Shown: piece after piece, positions 49,120 to 57,082 of the stretch | Layout: each line of letters begins with the position of its first letter | Position numbering within the stretch: the first letter of the stretch is position 1 | NCBI GenBank assembly: GCA_035555795.1 | Contig: DATMGE010000001.1 | Coordinates: forward strand, 1-61,383 | Direction: 5' to 3' | From: RCIO01 sp035555795 | Lineage (GTDB): Bacteria; Pseudomonadota; Alphaproteobacteria; Rhizobiales; Rhizobiaceae | Length of the DNA: 61,383 nucleotides | Position numbers and translations under genes: made by a program | The notes under the pieces: generated by a model | What the model was told of the DNA's origin: nothing | Seen by the model: only the letters and a program-made list of their open reading frames with translations | Database searches by the model: none

Positions 49120-50162
49120 TTCAGAATGTCCGCCGCAGCCTTCTCGGCGAAGCTCGCCTTGATGAACTCGTCATAGGCGACGGTGGGCGGCGCGTCCGAG
49201 GTGATTGCGATCCAGTCGATGAGCTTCTTGTAGGCCTCGGGGCTGACCACCGGCGTCTTGGCGGCCTTGGCCTGATATTTCGGCTCGAAACTGTCGAAGA
49301 GCGCGGAGTCGGTCTGCTGGAAGTAGGTCTTCACGAAGCCCGATGCCTTTTGCGGCTCGTCCGCGGTCAGCTTGATGGCGCGCGTGATCGCGTTCACGAC
49401 CTTCTGCACCAGTTCGGCGTTTTCCTCGGCAAACGATCCGCTGGTGATGAGGCCGGTATAGGGCACGTCCTTCAGTTCGGGGATGTCGTCATTCAGCGCA
49501 TCGATGGCGACCTTGCCGATACCAGCGATCTCGGCCTGTTCGGGGAAGGGCGCGCCGAGCACGAATCCGTCGACCGCGCCCTGTTCGAGCGCGGCATACA
49601 TGGCGGCCGGGTTGCCGAGCGGCTGGATGGTGATCGCCTGCTCCGGATCCTTGCCGCGCGCCTTGAGCCAGCTGCGCAGGATGACGTCGGTGGTGCTGCC
49701 GATTCCGGTCACGCCGACCGAAACGCCGTTCAGCCGCTCGACCTTCTCGTCGATCGTCATGTCCGGACGAATGCCGGTCTTCTCCATAGCGGCATTGGAA
49801 AGGACGAGCTGCATGGCATAGGCGTTGAACAGCGAAGCCACGGAAACGAGGTCGGCCCCGTTCTGGCGCGCAGTGATGGCGGGCTGCATGCCGACGATGG
49901 CGAAATTCGCGCTTCCGCCGGCCACGGCCGCGATCTGGCGCGAACCCGCGCCGACATCGACCCAGTCGAGCTTGATGCCCTCTTCCTTGAAGAAGCCGCC
50001 GGCCTCGGCGACGTAGAATGGATAGAAATGCAGTGCTGCGCCCGGCGATGCGATGGTGAGCGTGCGCTCCTGCGCCGCAGCGGCCCCTGCCGCCAGCGCG
50101 ATGCACGCCGCCGCAGCGGCGACACGGCCAAGATTACGCAATGAGTTCAATGATGCGAACAT
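49116..50162 (-). CDS. ABC transporter binding protein, NMT1/SsuA-like
   Basis: The start at 50162 (GGGAGGATCAC upstream) gives 348 residues with a Sec signal ending AAAAQ near residue 30. The pattern LTIASPGAALHFYPFYVAEAGGFFKEEGIKLDWVDVGAGSRQIAAVAGGSANFAIVGMQPAITARQNGADLVSVASLF is the NMT1/SsuA/ThiY type. Ligands in this group include sulfonates, taurine, pyrimidines and aromatic acids; here the ligand is unknown. It leads a four-gene, fully overlapping operon. Confidence 0.9.
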   Translation of the reverse strand: MFASLNSLRNLGRVAAAAACIALAAGAAAAQERTLTIASPGAALHFYPFYVAEAGGFFKEEGIKLDWVDVGAGSRQIAAVAGGSANFAIVGMQPAITARQNGADLVSVASLFNAYAMQLVLSNAAMEKTGIRPDMTIDEKVERLNGVSVGVTGIGSTTDVILRSWLKARGKDPEQAITIQPLGNPAAMYAALEQGAVDGFVLGAPFPEQAEIAGIGKVAIDALNDDIPELKDVPYTGLITSGSFAEENAELVQKVVNAITRAIKLTADEPQKASGFVKTYFQQTDSALFDSFEPKYQAKAAKTPVVSPEAYKKLIDWIAITSDAPPTVAYDEFIKASFAEKAAADILK

Positions 50163-50489
50163 GTGATCCTCCCTTCCCACATGAAGCCGTCCGGACATTC
50201 TCACGGCCGGCGATTGTTTAACATGTTAAAAGGATGACTATTCGATTGCAAGTGCGATCGGCTTGCCGCGCCCGTTGAATCCATCCTGCTCGGATAGGCC
50301 CCGCCGACGCATAGTTAGCTCTGTGCGACGCTGCGACTTCGCCAATAGTGCCATCCGGCCCCTGACGGGCGATCGGCCATTGAAATTGCCGCAGCGGAAG
50401 ACAGTCTGGGATGCGGCCTTTTCAAGGGTCGCCCCGTGACCGGCTGCGGCCGGTGACGGGTTTCATGACGGCTTTGGGAGGAGCGACGC
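50163..50489. other. 327-base divergent regulatory region
   Basis: No gene is seen here. It holds the ribosome site of the NMT1-type gene, a perfect palindrome at 50217-50230, an AT-rich stretch to about 50250, and a long imperfect hairpin (CCGTG-ACCGGC-TGCG-GCCGGT-GACGG, 50434-50459) just upstream of the binding-protein gene at 50490. It is the divergent promoter region of two transport operons. Confidence 0.5.
50217..50230. promoter_or_regulatory. 14-base palindromic operator candidate
   Basis: TTTAACATGTTAAA is a perfect palindrome 55 bases upstream of the NMT1-type start and 260 bases upstream of the divergent gene. Such AT-rich palindromes are typical operators (GntR, MarR or TetR types). 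No regulator gene is adjacent. Confidence 0.45.
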
Positions 50490-52055
50490 ATGAGGATTTC
50501 CGTTTCGAACACGAAGGTGGCGGGCGGCAGGGCCGTTCGTGCGCTGGCCTGCGCGCTCGCGCTTGGCGTTTCAGCGACCGCCGCCATGGCGGGCAAGGCC
50601 GACAACAGCCTGATCATCGGCGCGCCGATCGATTTCAGCCAGCCGGACGCCGCCTATGGGGCGCTCGGCACCGACCTGCAATTCCTCTATACGATGCATG
50701 ACCGGCTCATCGGCTTCGACCCGAAGGATATGAGCCTCGTGCCGATGCTGGCGACGGAATGGTCGTGGTCGGACGACAAGCGGACGCTGACGCTCAAGCT
50801 GCGCGAAGGCGTCAAGTTCCATGACGGCACCGAGTTCAACGCCGAGGCAGTGAAGACCAGCCTGCAATATTTCAAGGACGTGAAGGTCAACCGCGACATC
50901 AACGATGTGACCGACATCGCCGTCGTAGATCCCCTGACCATCGCCATCACCACCGAAAAGCCCAACGCGTCGCTGCTCGGCAATCTGGCCGAACGCGCCG
51001 GCATGATCATTTCGCCGAAGTCGATCGCCGACAACAAGCCGGGCGAACTGGGCTTCAACACCGCCGGCACCGGCCCGTTCCGCATCGCCGCGCACGAGCC
51101 GGGCAATTTCGTGCGCTTCGAGCGCTTCCCGGACTACTGGGACAAGGAATCCAAATTCGTCGACAAGATCGAATATCGGATCATCAAGAATTCGACCTCG
51201 ATCATCACCGCGCTGATGTCCGGACAACTCGACTATGCCTCGCCCCTCGACCCGATCAACATGGAGGCGCTGAAGCGCAATCCGAACCTGCGCATCGAGG
51301 TCGAGCCAACGCTCGCCTTCGGCCTGATCAACGTCAATACCGGCCTCAAGCCCACGGACGATAAGCGCGTGCGGCAGGCGATGATGTATGCGATGGACCG
51401 CGAGGCGCTTGCCCGCGCCGTCTATGGCGAGAATGTCGAAACGGGTGCAGCACTCCAACCCGTGCCAGAAAGCTACTGGCCCTATACCGAAAGCCTGAAG
51501 GGCGCCTATTCCTACGACATCGACAAGGCCAAGGCGCTGCTGGCGGAGGCCGGCTATGCAGACGGCGTGAAGGCGTCCTTCTGCATCAATGCGAGCTACG
51601 GCATGCCCGCGCCGGCGATCAAGATTTCGGACATCCTGCGCGAGCAGATGAAGCCCGCCGGCATCGAGTTCGATCTTGTCTCGGCTGCGTCCAACTCCGT
51701 CTGCGCCCAGCGCTTCAATGTCGATGCGACGCTGAACATGTTCCTGGCGAGCTGGTCGGGCCGCGTCGATCCGGTCATCACCTATGCGCTGATGGTCGGC
51801 TCCAATTCATTCTACAACGCCTCGAAGACGAAGTACCAGAACGCCGACGAGATCATCGCCGAGCTTCAGCAGACTTTCGAGAAAGAGCAGCAGAAGCCGC
51901 TCTTCGACAAGCTCAATGCGATCTGGATCGAGGAACTGCCGATGTTCCCGCTCTACTATTTCGCCAATGTGGTGGCCTACAATGCCGAGTTGAAGGGCGG
52001 CGAGCCGAACCTGCTCGGCCGCCCCTATGTGCGGACGCTGCACTACGACAATTGA
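50490..52055 (+). CDS. ABC substrate-binding protein, family 5 (Dpp type), paralogue A
   Basis: A 521-residue protein with a Sec signal (ALACALALGVSATAAMA, cut near residue 34). SBP-5 features: LATEWSWSDDKRTLTLKLREGVKFHDGTEFNAEAVKTSLQYF, GTGPFRIAAHEPG and DKRVRQAMMYAMDREALARAVYG. The last residues, NLLGRPYVRTLHYDN, are nearly the same as in the binding protein at 55476, and similarity runs along the whole length. No permease follows directly; an oppositely oriented FMN enzyme gene lies between it and the ATPase genes. It may share the transporter at 53495-58878. Confidence 0.9.
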   Translation: MRISVSNTKVAGGRAVRALACALALGVSATAAMAGKADNSLIIGAPIDFSQPDAAYGALGTDLQFLYTMHDRLIGFDPKDMSLVPMLATEWSWSDDKRTLTLKLREGVKFHDGTEFNAEAVKTSLQYFKDVKVNRDINDVTDIAVVDPLTIAITTEKPNASLLGNLAERAGMIISPKSIADNKPGELGFNTAGTGPFRIAAHEPGNFVRFERFPDYWDKESKFVDKIEYRIIKNSTSIITALMSGQLDYASPLDPINMEALKRNPNLRIEVEPTLAFGLINVNTGLKPTDDKRVRQAMMYAMDREALARAVYGENVETGAALQPVPESYWPYTESLKGAYSYDIDKAKALLAEAGYADGVKASFCINASYGMPAPAIKISDILREQMKPAGIEFDLVSAASNSVCAQRFNVDATLNMFLASWSGRVDPVITYALMVGSNSFYNASKTKYQNADEIIAELQQTFEKEQQKPLFDKLNAIWIEELPMFPLYYFANVVAYNAELKGGEPNLLGRPYVRTLHYDN

Positions 52056-52068
52056 TACAGGGCGCGCG

Positions 52069-52088
52069 CGGGGCCTGAAAGGGCCCCG
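52069..52088. terminator. hairpin between converging genes
   Basis: CGGGGCC-TGAAAG-GGCCCCG lies between the stop of the binding-protein gene (52055) and the stop of the FMN oxidoreductase gene (52089), so it can serve both strands. No T run on either strand. Confidence 0.5.
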
Positions 52089-53258
52089 TCACCCCATGCG
52101 GCGCACGCGATCCGGCCCCAGCAGGGAAGGGTTCTCGACACCCATAAGAGCCAGCGCATCGTCGAGCTCGCTCTTCAACAGGTGGAGCGCGCGGTCGACG
52201 CCCGCTTCGCCGCCGATGGCGAGGCCGTAGAGCGTGGCGCGGCCGAGTTGAACCGCCTGCGCGCCGAGCGCCAGCGCCTTGAGCACGTCGGTGCCGCTGC
52301 GAAAGCCGGAATCGATGAGGATGGCGAGCTTTCCGCCGGCTTCCGATACGAAGTCGGGCAGCACGTCCATCGTGCCGACCGAACCGTCGAGCTGCCGTCC
52401 GCCATGGTTGGACACAACGATGCCGTCGATTCCGGCCGCGATCGCCGCCGCGACCTGCGCCGGATCGGTGAGACCCTTGACTACCAGCAGCCCCTGCCAC
52501 TGGTCGCGCAGCCACCTGACGCCGTCCCAGTCGAGCGCCGCGTCGAAGCGGTTGCGCAGCGATTCACCGCGCGTATTGAAGCGAACCGTGGAACTGCCGG
52601 CGGGCGGATATTTCAGCGCCGGAACGGGCATGCCCGCGCGCGCCATCCTGAGCGCCCATCCCGGCTTTGACGCGACCTGCATCGCCTTTCCGGCCGACCA
52701 TTTCAGCGGCATGGAGAAGCGATGGCGCGCATCACGCGGGCGCGAGCCGGGCACCGCGCCGTCCACGGTCAGTTGCACCAGCTCGAAGCCGGCGGCCTTG
52801 ATGCGCGCGAGCCAGGCTTTCGCCACGTCCCGCTCCGGCGGCATGTAGAGCTGGAACCATTTGCGGCCGACGCCGGCCTCGGCGACTGCCTCTGGCGAAA
52901 GCGCCGATCCGTTGCTCATCACGAAGGGGATGCCGGCCTTCGCGGCGGCCCGCGCGAGGCAGGCTTCGCCCTTCGGCCAGAACCCGGAGGCAAGCCCGGT
53001 CGGGCCGATGACGAGCGGCATGGCGCAAGGCTCGCCGAAGAGGTTCACCGCGAGAGAACGCTTGCTGACGTCGAAGGGCGCGGCCGGCACCAGCTTGATC
53101 CGTGCGATCGCCGCGCGGTTCTCCGCGACCGTCTCTTCCGCTCCCGCGCCGCCTTCCAGCGTGTCGAACACCATGCGCGGCAGCACGCGCCCGGCCATGT
53201 CGCGCAGGTCCGAGATCGTGTGGCAGCGCGCCAGCCTGCGTTCGGAAATCCACTTCAC
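52089..53258 (-). CDS. FMN-dependent alpha-hydroxy acid oxidoreductase (LldD/glycolate oxidase family)
   Basis: A 389-residue enzyme starting with GTG (GGGGAG eight bases upstream). It oxidises 2-hydroxy acids to 2-oxo acids with FMN. Landmarks: PLVIGPTGLASGFWPKGEACLARAA, FQLYMPPERD (Tyr129 equivalent), LTVDGAVPGSRPRDARHRF (Asp157 equivalent), LLVVKGL and the catalytic VSNHGGRQLD (His254 and Arg257 equivalents), then ILIDSGFRSGTDVLKALALGA. The substrate-carboxylate Tyr24 of glycolate oxidase is Thr here (VFDTLEGGA), so substrate preference is probably altered. It lies between two Dpp-type units, facing the other way. Confidence 0.85.
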   Translation of the reverse strand: MKWISERRLARCHTISDLRDMAGRVLPRMVFDTLEGGAGAEETVAENRAAIARIKLVPAAPFDVSKRSLAVNLFGEPCAMPLVIGPTGLASGFWPKGEACLARAAAKAGIPFVMSNGSALSPEAVAEAGVGRKWFQLYMPPERDVAKAWLARIKAAGFELVQLTVDGAVPGSRPRDARHRFSMPLKWSAGKAMQVASKPGWALRMARAGMPVPALKYPPAGSSTVRFNTRGESLRNRFDAALDWDGVRWLRDQWQGLLVVKGLTDPAQVAAAIAAGIDGIVVSNHGGRQLDGSVGTMDVLPDFVSEAGGKLAILIDSGFRSGTDVLKALALGAQAVQLGRATLYGLAIGGEAGVDRALHLLKSELDDALALMGVENPSLLGPDRVRRMG

Positions 53259-53494
53259 CTTGCTGCTCCCCTCCCACGCGATGAACTTGCGGCTGAGCGC
53301 CGCCGGTCACGTCGCGTCAGCCCAACGCGTCGCTCACAAACTAGTCGCGACCCATCCGTCGGTTGTGACGTTACGTGAAGATCGGTATCGTTTTCTTGTT
53401 CAGGCAGGCGGACCACAGTTGGGCAGGAATGCCTGGGCAAGCGAAAAGCGCAACATAAGCGCCTCGCAAGGGGAAACTTCGGGAAGGGGGAGGG

Positions 53495-54463
53495 ATGCTC
53501 GAAGTCGAACGCGTTGCCGTGACCTATGACAAGGGCGGCCGCTCGGTGCCGCTGACCGGGCCCGTCAGCTTCTCCATCGGGGAGGGCGAGATCTTCGGGC
53601 TCGTCGGCGAGAGCGGCAGCGGCAAGTCCATGACCGCGCTGGCGCTGATGCGCCTGCTGCCGCGCCATGCGCAGCTCACCGGCAGGACCGTCCTCGACGG
53701 AACAGACCTCGCGGCGCTGCCGGAGCGCGGCATGCGCGCGCTGCGCGGCAGCCGCATATCCATGATCTTCCAGGAGCCGGTCACGGCGCTCAATCCGGTC
53801 TTCAAGCTGGAGGCGCAGCTCGTCGCGGCGATCCGTGCCCATGGCGGCGCCTCGCGGGCCGATGCGCGCAAACGCGCCGTCGAGCTCTTGCGGATGGTCG
53901 GCATCCCCGATCCCGAGACGCGCCTTTCCTACTATCCGCACCAGCTTTCGGGCGGCATGTGCCAGCGCGTCATGATCGGGATGGCGCTCGCCGCCGGCGC
54001 ACGCTTCCTGATTGCCGACGAGCCGACGACCGCGCTCGACGTGACGATCCAGGAGCAGATATTGCAGCTGATCGAACGGCTGTCGCGCGAGACCGGCCTG
54101 TCCGTGCTCTTCATCAGCCACGATCTCGGCGTCGTAGCGCGGCTCTGCGACCGCGTGGCGGTCATGTATGCCGGCGAGATCGTCGAGACGGGCGAGGCCG
54201 ATGCGCTGCTGCGCGCGCCGCTCCATCCCTATACGAAGGGGCTGCTGCGCTGCGCGCCCGACCTGTCGGAGATCGGCGTGGTCCAGCGCGGCATTCCGGG
54301 CACGCCGCCGCCTGCCGGCGCCTGGCCCTCCGGCTGCCGTTTTCGCGCGCGCTGCGCCTTCGCGCTTCCGCTTTGCTCCGAGCCGCAGGCCCTTGCCGAT
54401 CATGGCGACGACCATCAGGTGCGCTGCTGGCGGGCCGCCGAACTGGCGGGGCAGGTCCACTGA
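53495..54463 (+). CDS. ABC transporter ATP-binding protein, DppD/OppD type
   Basis: A 322-residue ATPase: Walker A GESGSGKS, Q-loop IFQEPVTALNP, signature LSGGMCQRV, Walker B LIADEPTTALD, switch FISHDLGVV. The C-terminal oligopeptide-transporter region has HPYTKGLLRCAPDLS and a cysteine-rich end (SGCRFRARCAFALPLC), as in OppD. It starts the Dpp-type operon, after a 236-base gap from the FMN enzyme gene. Its stop overlaps the next ATG (TGATG). Confidence 0.9.
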   Translation: MLEVERVAVTYDKGGRSVPLTGPVSFSIGEGEIFGLVGESGSGKSMTALALMRLLPRHAQLTGRTVLDGTDLAALPERGMRALRGSRISMIFQEPVTALNPVFKLEAQLVAAIRAHGGASRADARKRAVELLRMVGIPDPETRLSYYPHQLSGGMCQRVMIGMALAAGARFLIADEPTTALDVTIQEQILQLIERLSRETGLSVLFISHDLGVVARLCDRVAVMYAGEIVETGEADALLRAPLHPYTKGLLRCAPDLSEIGVVQRGIPGTPPPAGAWPSGCRFRARCAFALPLCSEPQALADHGDDHQVRCWRAAELAGQVH

Positions 54464-55428
54464 TGCAGGCGCCGCTTCTCGACATTGCCGGCCTCGATGT
54501 CGTCTATTCGACCGCGCGCGGCCCGCTGCGCGCCGTGGCCGATGTGACGCTTTCCGTGCGCGAGGCCACCACGCTGTGCCTGATTGGCGAATCCGGTTCC
54601 GGCAAATCCTCCATCGCGCGCGCCGTCTGCGGGCTCAATCCGGTCAGCGGCGGCGCGATCCGCATGGCCGGCGCGGACCTCGGCGCGCAGCGCGGGCACC
54701 GTGCCGTGGCGGCGGGTGCTGCCGGCATCCAGATCGTCTTCCAGGACCCGCTGAGCGGGCTCGACCCGCGCTGGCCGGTCTGGCGCAGCATCGCCGAGCC
54801 GCGGCTGGCGCGCTTCAAGGCGAGCGCGGCCGAGCACCGCCGCGTCGCCGAAGGGCTGATGGAGCGCGTCGGCCTTTCCACCGCCTATGCCGGGCGCCGC
54901 CCGCACCAGCTTTCCGGCGGCCAGCGCCAGCGCGTCACCATCGCGCGGGCGCTGGCCGCCGAGCCGAAGCTCGTCATCCTCGACGAGGCGGTGTCGGCGC
55001 TCGACCTGTCGGTGCGCAACGAGATCCTCTTCCTGCTCGACGAATTGAAGCGCGAGCGCGCGCTGACCTATCTGTTCATCTCGCACGACATGGGCGCGGT
55101 GGCGCAGATGGCGACCGACGTGGCCGTGCTCTATCTCGGCAGCCTGATGGAGGTGGGCGGCGCGCAGGCGGTGATCTCGCGTCCCGCGCACCCTTATACG
55201 CGCGCGCTGCTCGCCGCCGTGCCGACCATCGACGGAACCAACCGCGACGTGCGCCGCGCCATCGGCGATGTCGACGATCCCATGCACCCGCCGGCCGGCT
55301 GCCGGTTCCATCGCCGCTGTCCCTACACGATCGACCGCTGCCGCACGGAAGTGCCGGCGCAGCGGCCGTTCGAGGGACGCAATGTCGCCTGCCATCGCGC
55401 CGAGGAGGTCGCCGCGATGGCCCACTGA
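54463..55428 (+). CDS. ABC transporter ATP-binding protein, DppF/OppF type
   Basis: Starting at 54463 (overlapping TGATG) gives 321 residues. Walker A is GESGSGKSS, signature LSGGQRQRV, Walker B LVILDEAVSALD, switch FISHDMGAV. The C-terminal part has HPYTRALLAAVP and a cysteine set (PAGCRFHRRCPYTIDRC). It pairs with the preceding ATPase to power the permeases at 57083 and 58024. In Walker B, DEA replaces the common DEP; the catalytic Glu is kept. Confidence 0.9.
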   Translation: MQAPLLDIAGLDVVYSTARGPLRAVADVTLSVREATTLCLIGESGSGKSSIARAVCGLNPVSGGAIRMAGADLGAQRGHRAVAAGAAGIQIVFQDPLSGLDPRWPVWRSIAEPRLARFKASAAEHRRVAEGLMERVGLSTAYAGRRPHQLSGGQRQRVTIARALAAEPKLVILDEAVSALDLSVRNEILFLLDELKRERALTYLFISHDMGAVAQMATDVAVLYLGSLMEVGGAQAVISRPAHPYTRALLAAVPTIDGTNRDVRRAIGDVDDPMHPPAGCRFHRRCPYTIDRCRTEVPAQRPFEGRNVACHRAEEVAAMAH

Positions 55429-55433
55429 ACGAT

Positions 55434-55457
55434 AAGGCTTCCCGAGGAGGAAGCCTT
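55434..55457 (+). other. stem-loop before the second binding-protein gene
   Basis: AAGGCTTCC-CGAGGA-GGAAGCCTT is a perfect 9-base-pair stem with a 6-base loop, 6 bases after the ATPase stop and 18 bases before the binding-protein ATG. It may set an mRNA end or protect the binding-protein message. Only TTT follows, so termination is weak. Confidence 0.55.
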
Positions 55458-55475
55458 TCACAAGGGAGGAAGGAA

Positions 55476-57035
55476 ATGACGTTTCATCATCGCATCGGAT
55501 CGCTGCGTGGCCTTTCGCTGGCGCTGGCCATGGGCGCGGCGGCGCTGGCGTTTTCCCCCGCCACGGCGCAGGCGGGGCAGGCGGACAATTCGCTGGTCGT
55601 GGCGCTCGGCACCGACCTCGTCATGGCCGACCCGGCCAATGGCGCGCTGGGCACCGACATTCCGGTCCTCTACACGCTCTACGACCGGCTGCTCGATTTC
55701 GCGCCGGAGGACCTGTCGCTCAAGCCCATGCTGGCGACGGAATGGAGCTGGTCGGACGACCGCAAGACCTTGACGCTGAAGTTGCGCCAGGGCGTGAAAT
55801 TCCATGACGGCACCGACTTCAACGCCGAAGCCGTCAAGCGCAGCCTCGAATTCTTCAAGGAAAGCGGCGTCAATCGCGACATCAACGGCGTCACCAAGAT
55901 CGAGGTGATCGATCCGTTCACGATCGCGCTGGGCAGCGAGACGCCGAACTCGTCGCTGCCGGGCCTGCTTGCCGAGCGCGCCGGCATGATCATCTCGCCG
56001 GCCGCGATCGAAAAATGGGGCAAGGATAAGCTGACCCAGAACCCCGTCGGCACCGGCCCGTTCAAGATGCGCAACCATGAGGTTGGCAGCGCGGTCTTCG
56101 TGGAACGCTTCGCCGACTACTGGGAAAAGGACAAGCAGACCGTCGACCTGATCGAGTTCCGCGTCATCAAGAATGCCGCATCGGCGGTCTCCGCGATGAT
56201 GACCGGCCAGATCGACTATCTGCCCTCGATCGACCCGATCAACATGCCGGCCATGGCGCGCAATCCTGCCATTCGCGTGGCGCAGGAGCCGACCATCGCG
56301 TTCGGCGTGGTGCAGTTCAACACCGCCTTCGCTCCGGTCGACAAGGCCGAGGTGCGGCGTGCGATATCCATGTCGATCGATCGCGAGGAACTCGCAGCAG
56401 CCATCTATGGCGGCAATGTCGAGACCAAGGGCGCCGTGCTGCCGGTGCCGCCAAGCTATTGGCCCTCGACCCCCGGCCTGGACACGCTTGCCTATGACAC
56501 CGAAGGCGCGAAGAAGCTTCTCGCCGAGGCCGGTTATCCGGACGGCATCACATTCAAGATGTGCCTCAACGCCAATGCCGGCATGCCGCAGCCGGCGGTG
56601 AAGGTGGCCGACATCATGCGCGAGCAGATGAAGCCCGCCGGCATCACGCTGGAGACCGAGGAAGTCGCCGCCAACTCCGCCTGCGTCGAGACTTTCGTGC
56701 GCCAGAAGAAGCTGCCGGCCTTCCTCGTCACCTGGTCGGGCCGCCCGGACCCGGCGATCACCTATGCGCAGATGCTGGCGACCGACTCATTCTACAATGT
56801 CGGTCAGAAGGTGTTTGGCAATGCCGACGACCTCGTGAAGCAGCTTCAGGCGACCGAGGACAAGGACGCGCAGGACAAGATCTATGACCAGCTCAACAAG
56901 GTCTTTGTCGACGAGGTGCACATGATGCCGCTCTACTTCTTCGTCAATGTCGTCGCCTACAATGCGAACCTGACCGGCGAGGAGCCCAACCTGCTTGGCC
57001 GGCCCAACGTGCGCACGCTTCACTGGAAGAAATGA
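55476..57035 (+). CDS. ABC substrate-binding protein, family 5 (Dpp type), paralogue B
   Basis: The start at 55476 (GGGAGGAAGGAA before ATG) gives 519 residues with a Sec signal (LSLALAMGAAALAFSPATAQA). Features: QADNSLVVALGTDLVMADPANGALGTDIPVLYTLYD, LATEWSWSDDRKTLTLKLRQGVKFHDGTDFNAEAVKRSLEFFKESGVNRDINGVT, PVGTGPFKM. It parallels the binding protein at 50490 closely, including the C-terminus (NLLGRPNVRTLHWKK). A strong terminator follows, before the permease genes. It is the binding protein of the Dpp-type operon; the ligand is unknown. Confidence 0.9.
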   Translation: MTFHHRIGSLRGLSLALAMGAAALAFSPATAQAGQADNSLVVALGTDLVMADPANGALGTDIPVLYTLYDRLLDFAPEDLSLKPMLATEWSWSDDRKTLTLKLRQGVKFHDGTDFNAEAVKRSLEFFKESGVNRDINGVTKIEVIDPFTIALGSETPNSSLPGLLAERAGMIISPAAIEKWGKDKLTQNPVGTGPFKMRNHEVGSAVFVERFADYWEKDKQTVDLIEFRVIKNAASAVSAMMTGQIDYLPSIDPINMPAMARNPAIRVAQEPTIAFGVVQFNTAFAPVDKAEVRRAISMSIDREELAAAIYGGNVETKGAVLPVPPSYWPSTPGLDTLAYDTEGAKKLLAEAGYPDGITFKMCLNANAGMPQPAVKVADIMREQMKPAGITLETEEVAANSACVETFVRQKKLPAFLVTWSGRPDPAITYAQMLATDSFYNVGQKVFGNADDLVKQLQATEDKDAQDKIYDQLNKVFVDEVHMMPLYFFVNVVAYNANLTGEEPNLLGRPNVRTLHWKK

Positions 57036-57042
57036 TGTGAAC

Positions 57043-57073
57043 GCCGGGGCGTCAGCGCCCCGGCACATTTTTT
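57043..57073 (+). terminator. intra-operon Rho-independent terminator
   Basis: GCCGGGGCG-TCAG-CGCCCCGGC is a perfect 9-base-pair stem with a 4-base loop, followed after ACA by TTTTTT (57068-57073). It lies between the binding-protein stop and the permease ATG at 57083. It should stop most transcripts and let few through to the permease genes. Confidence 0.8.
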
Positions 57074-57082
57074 AGGGCGACC

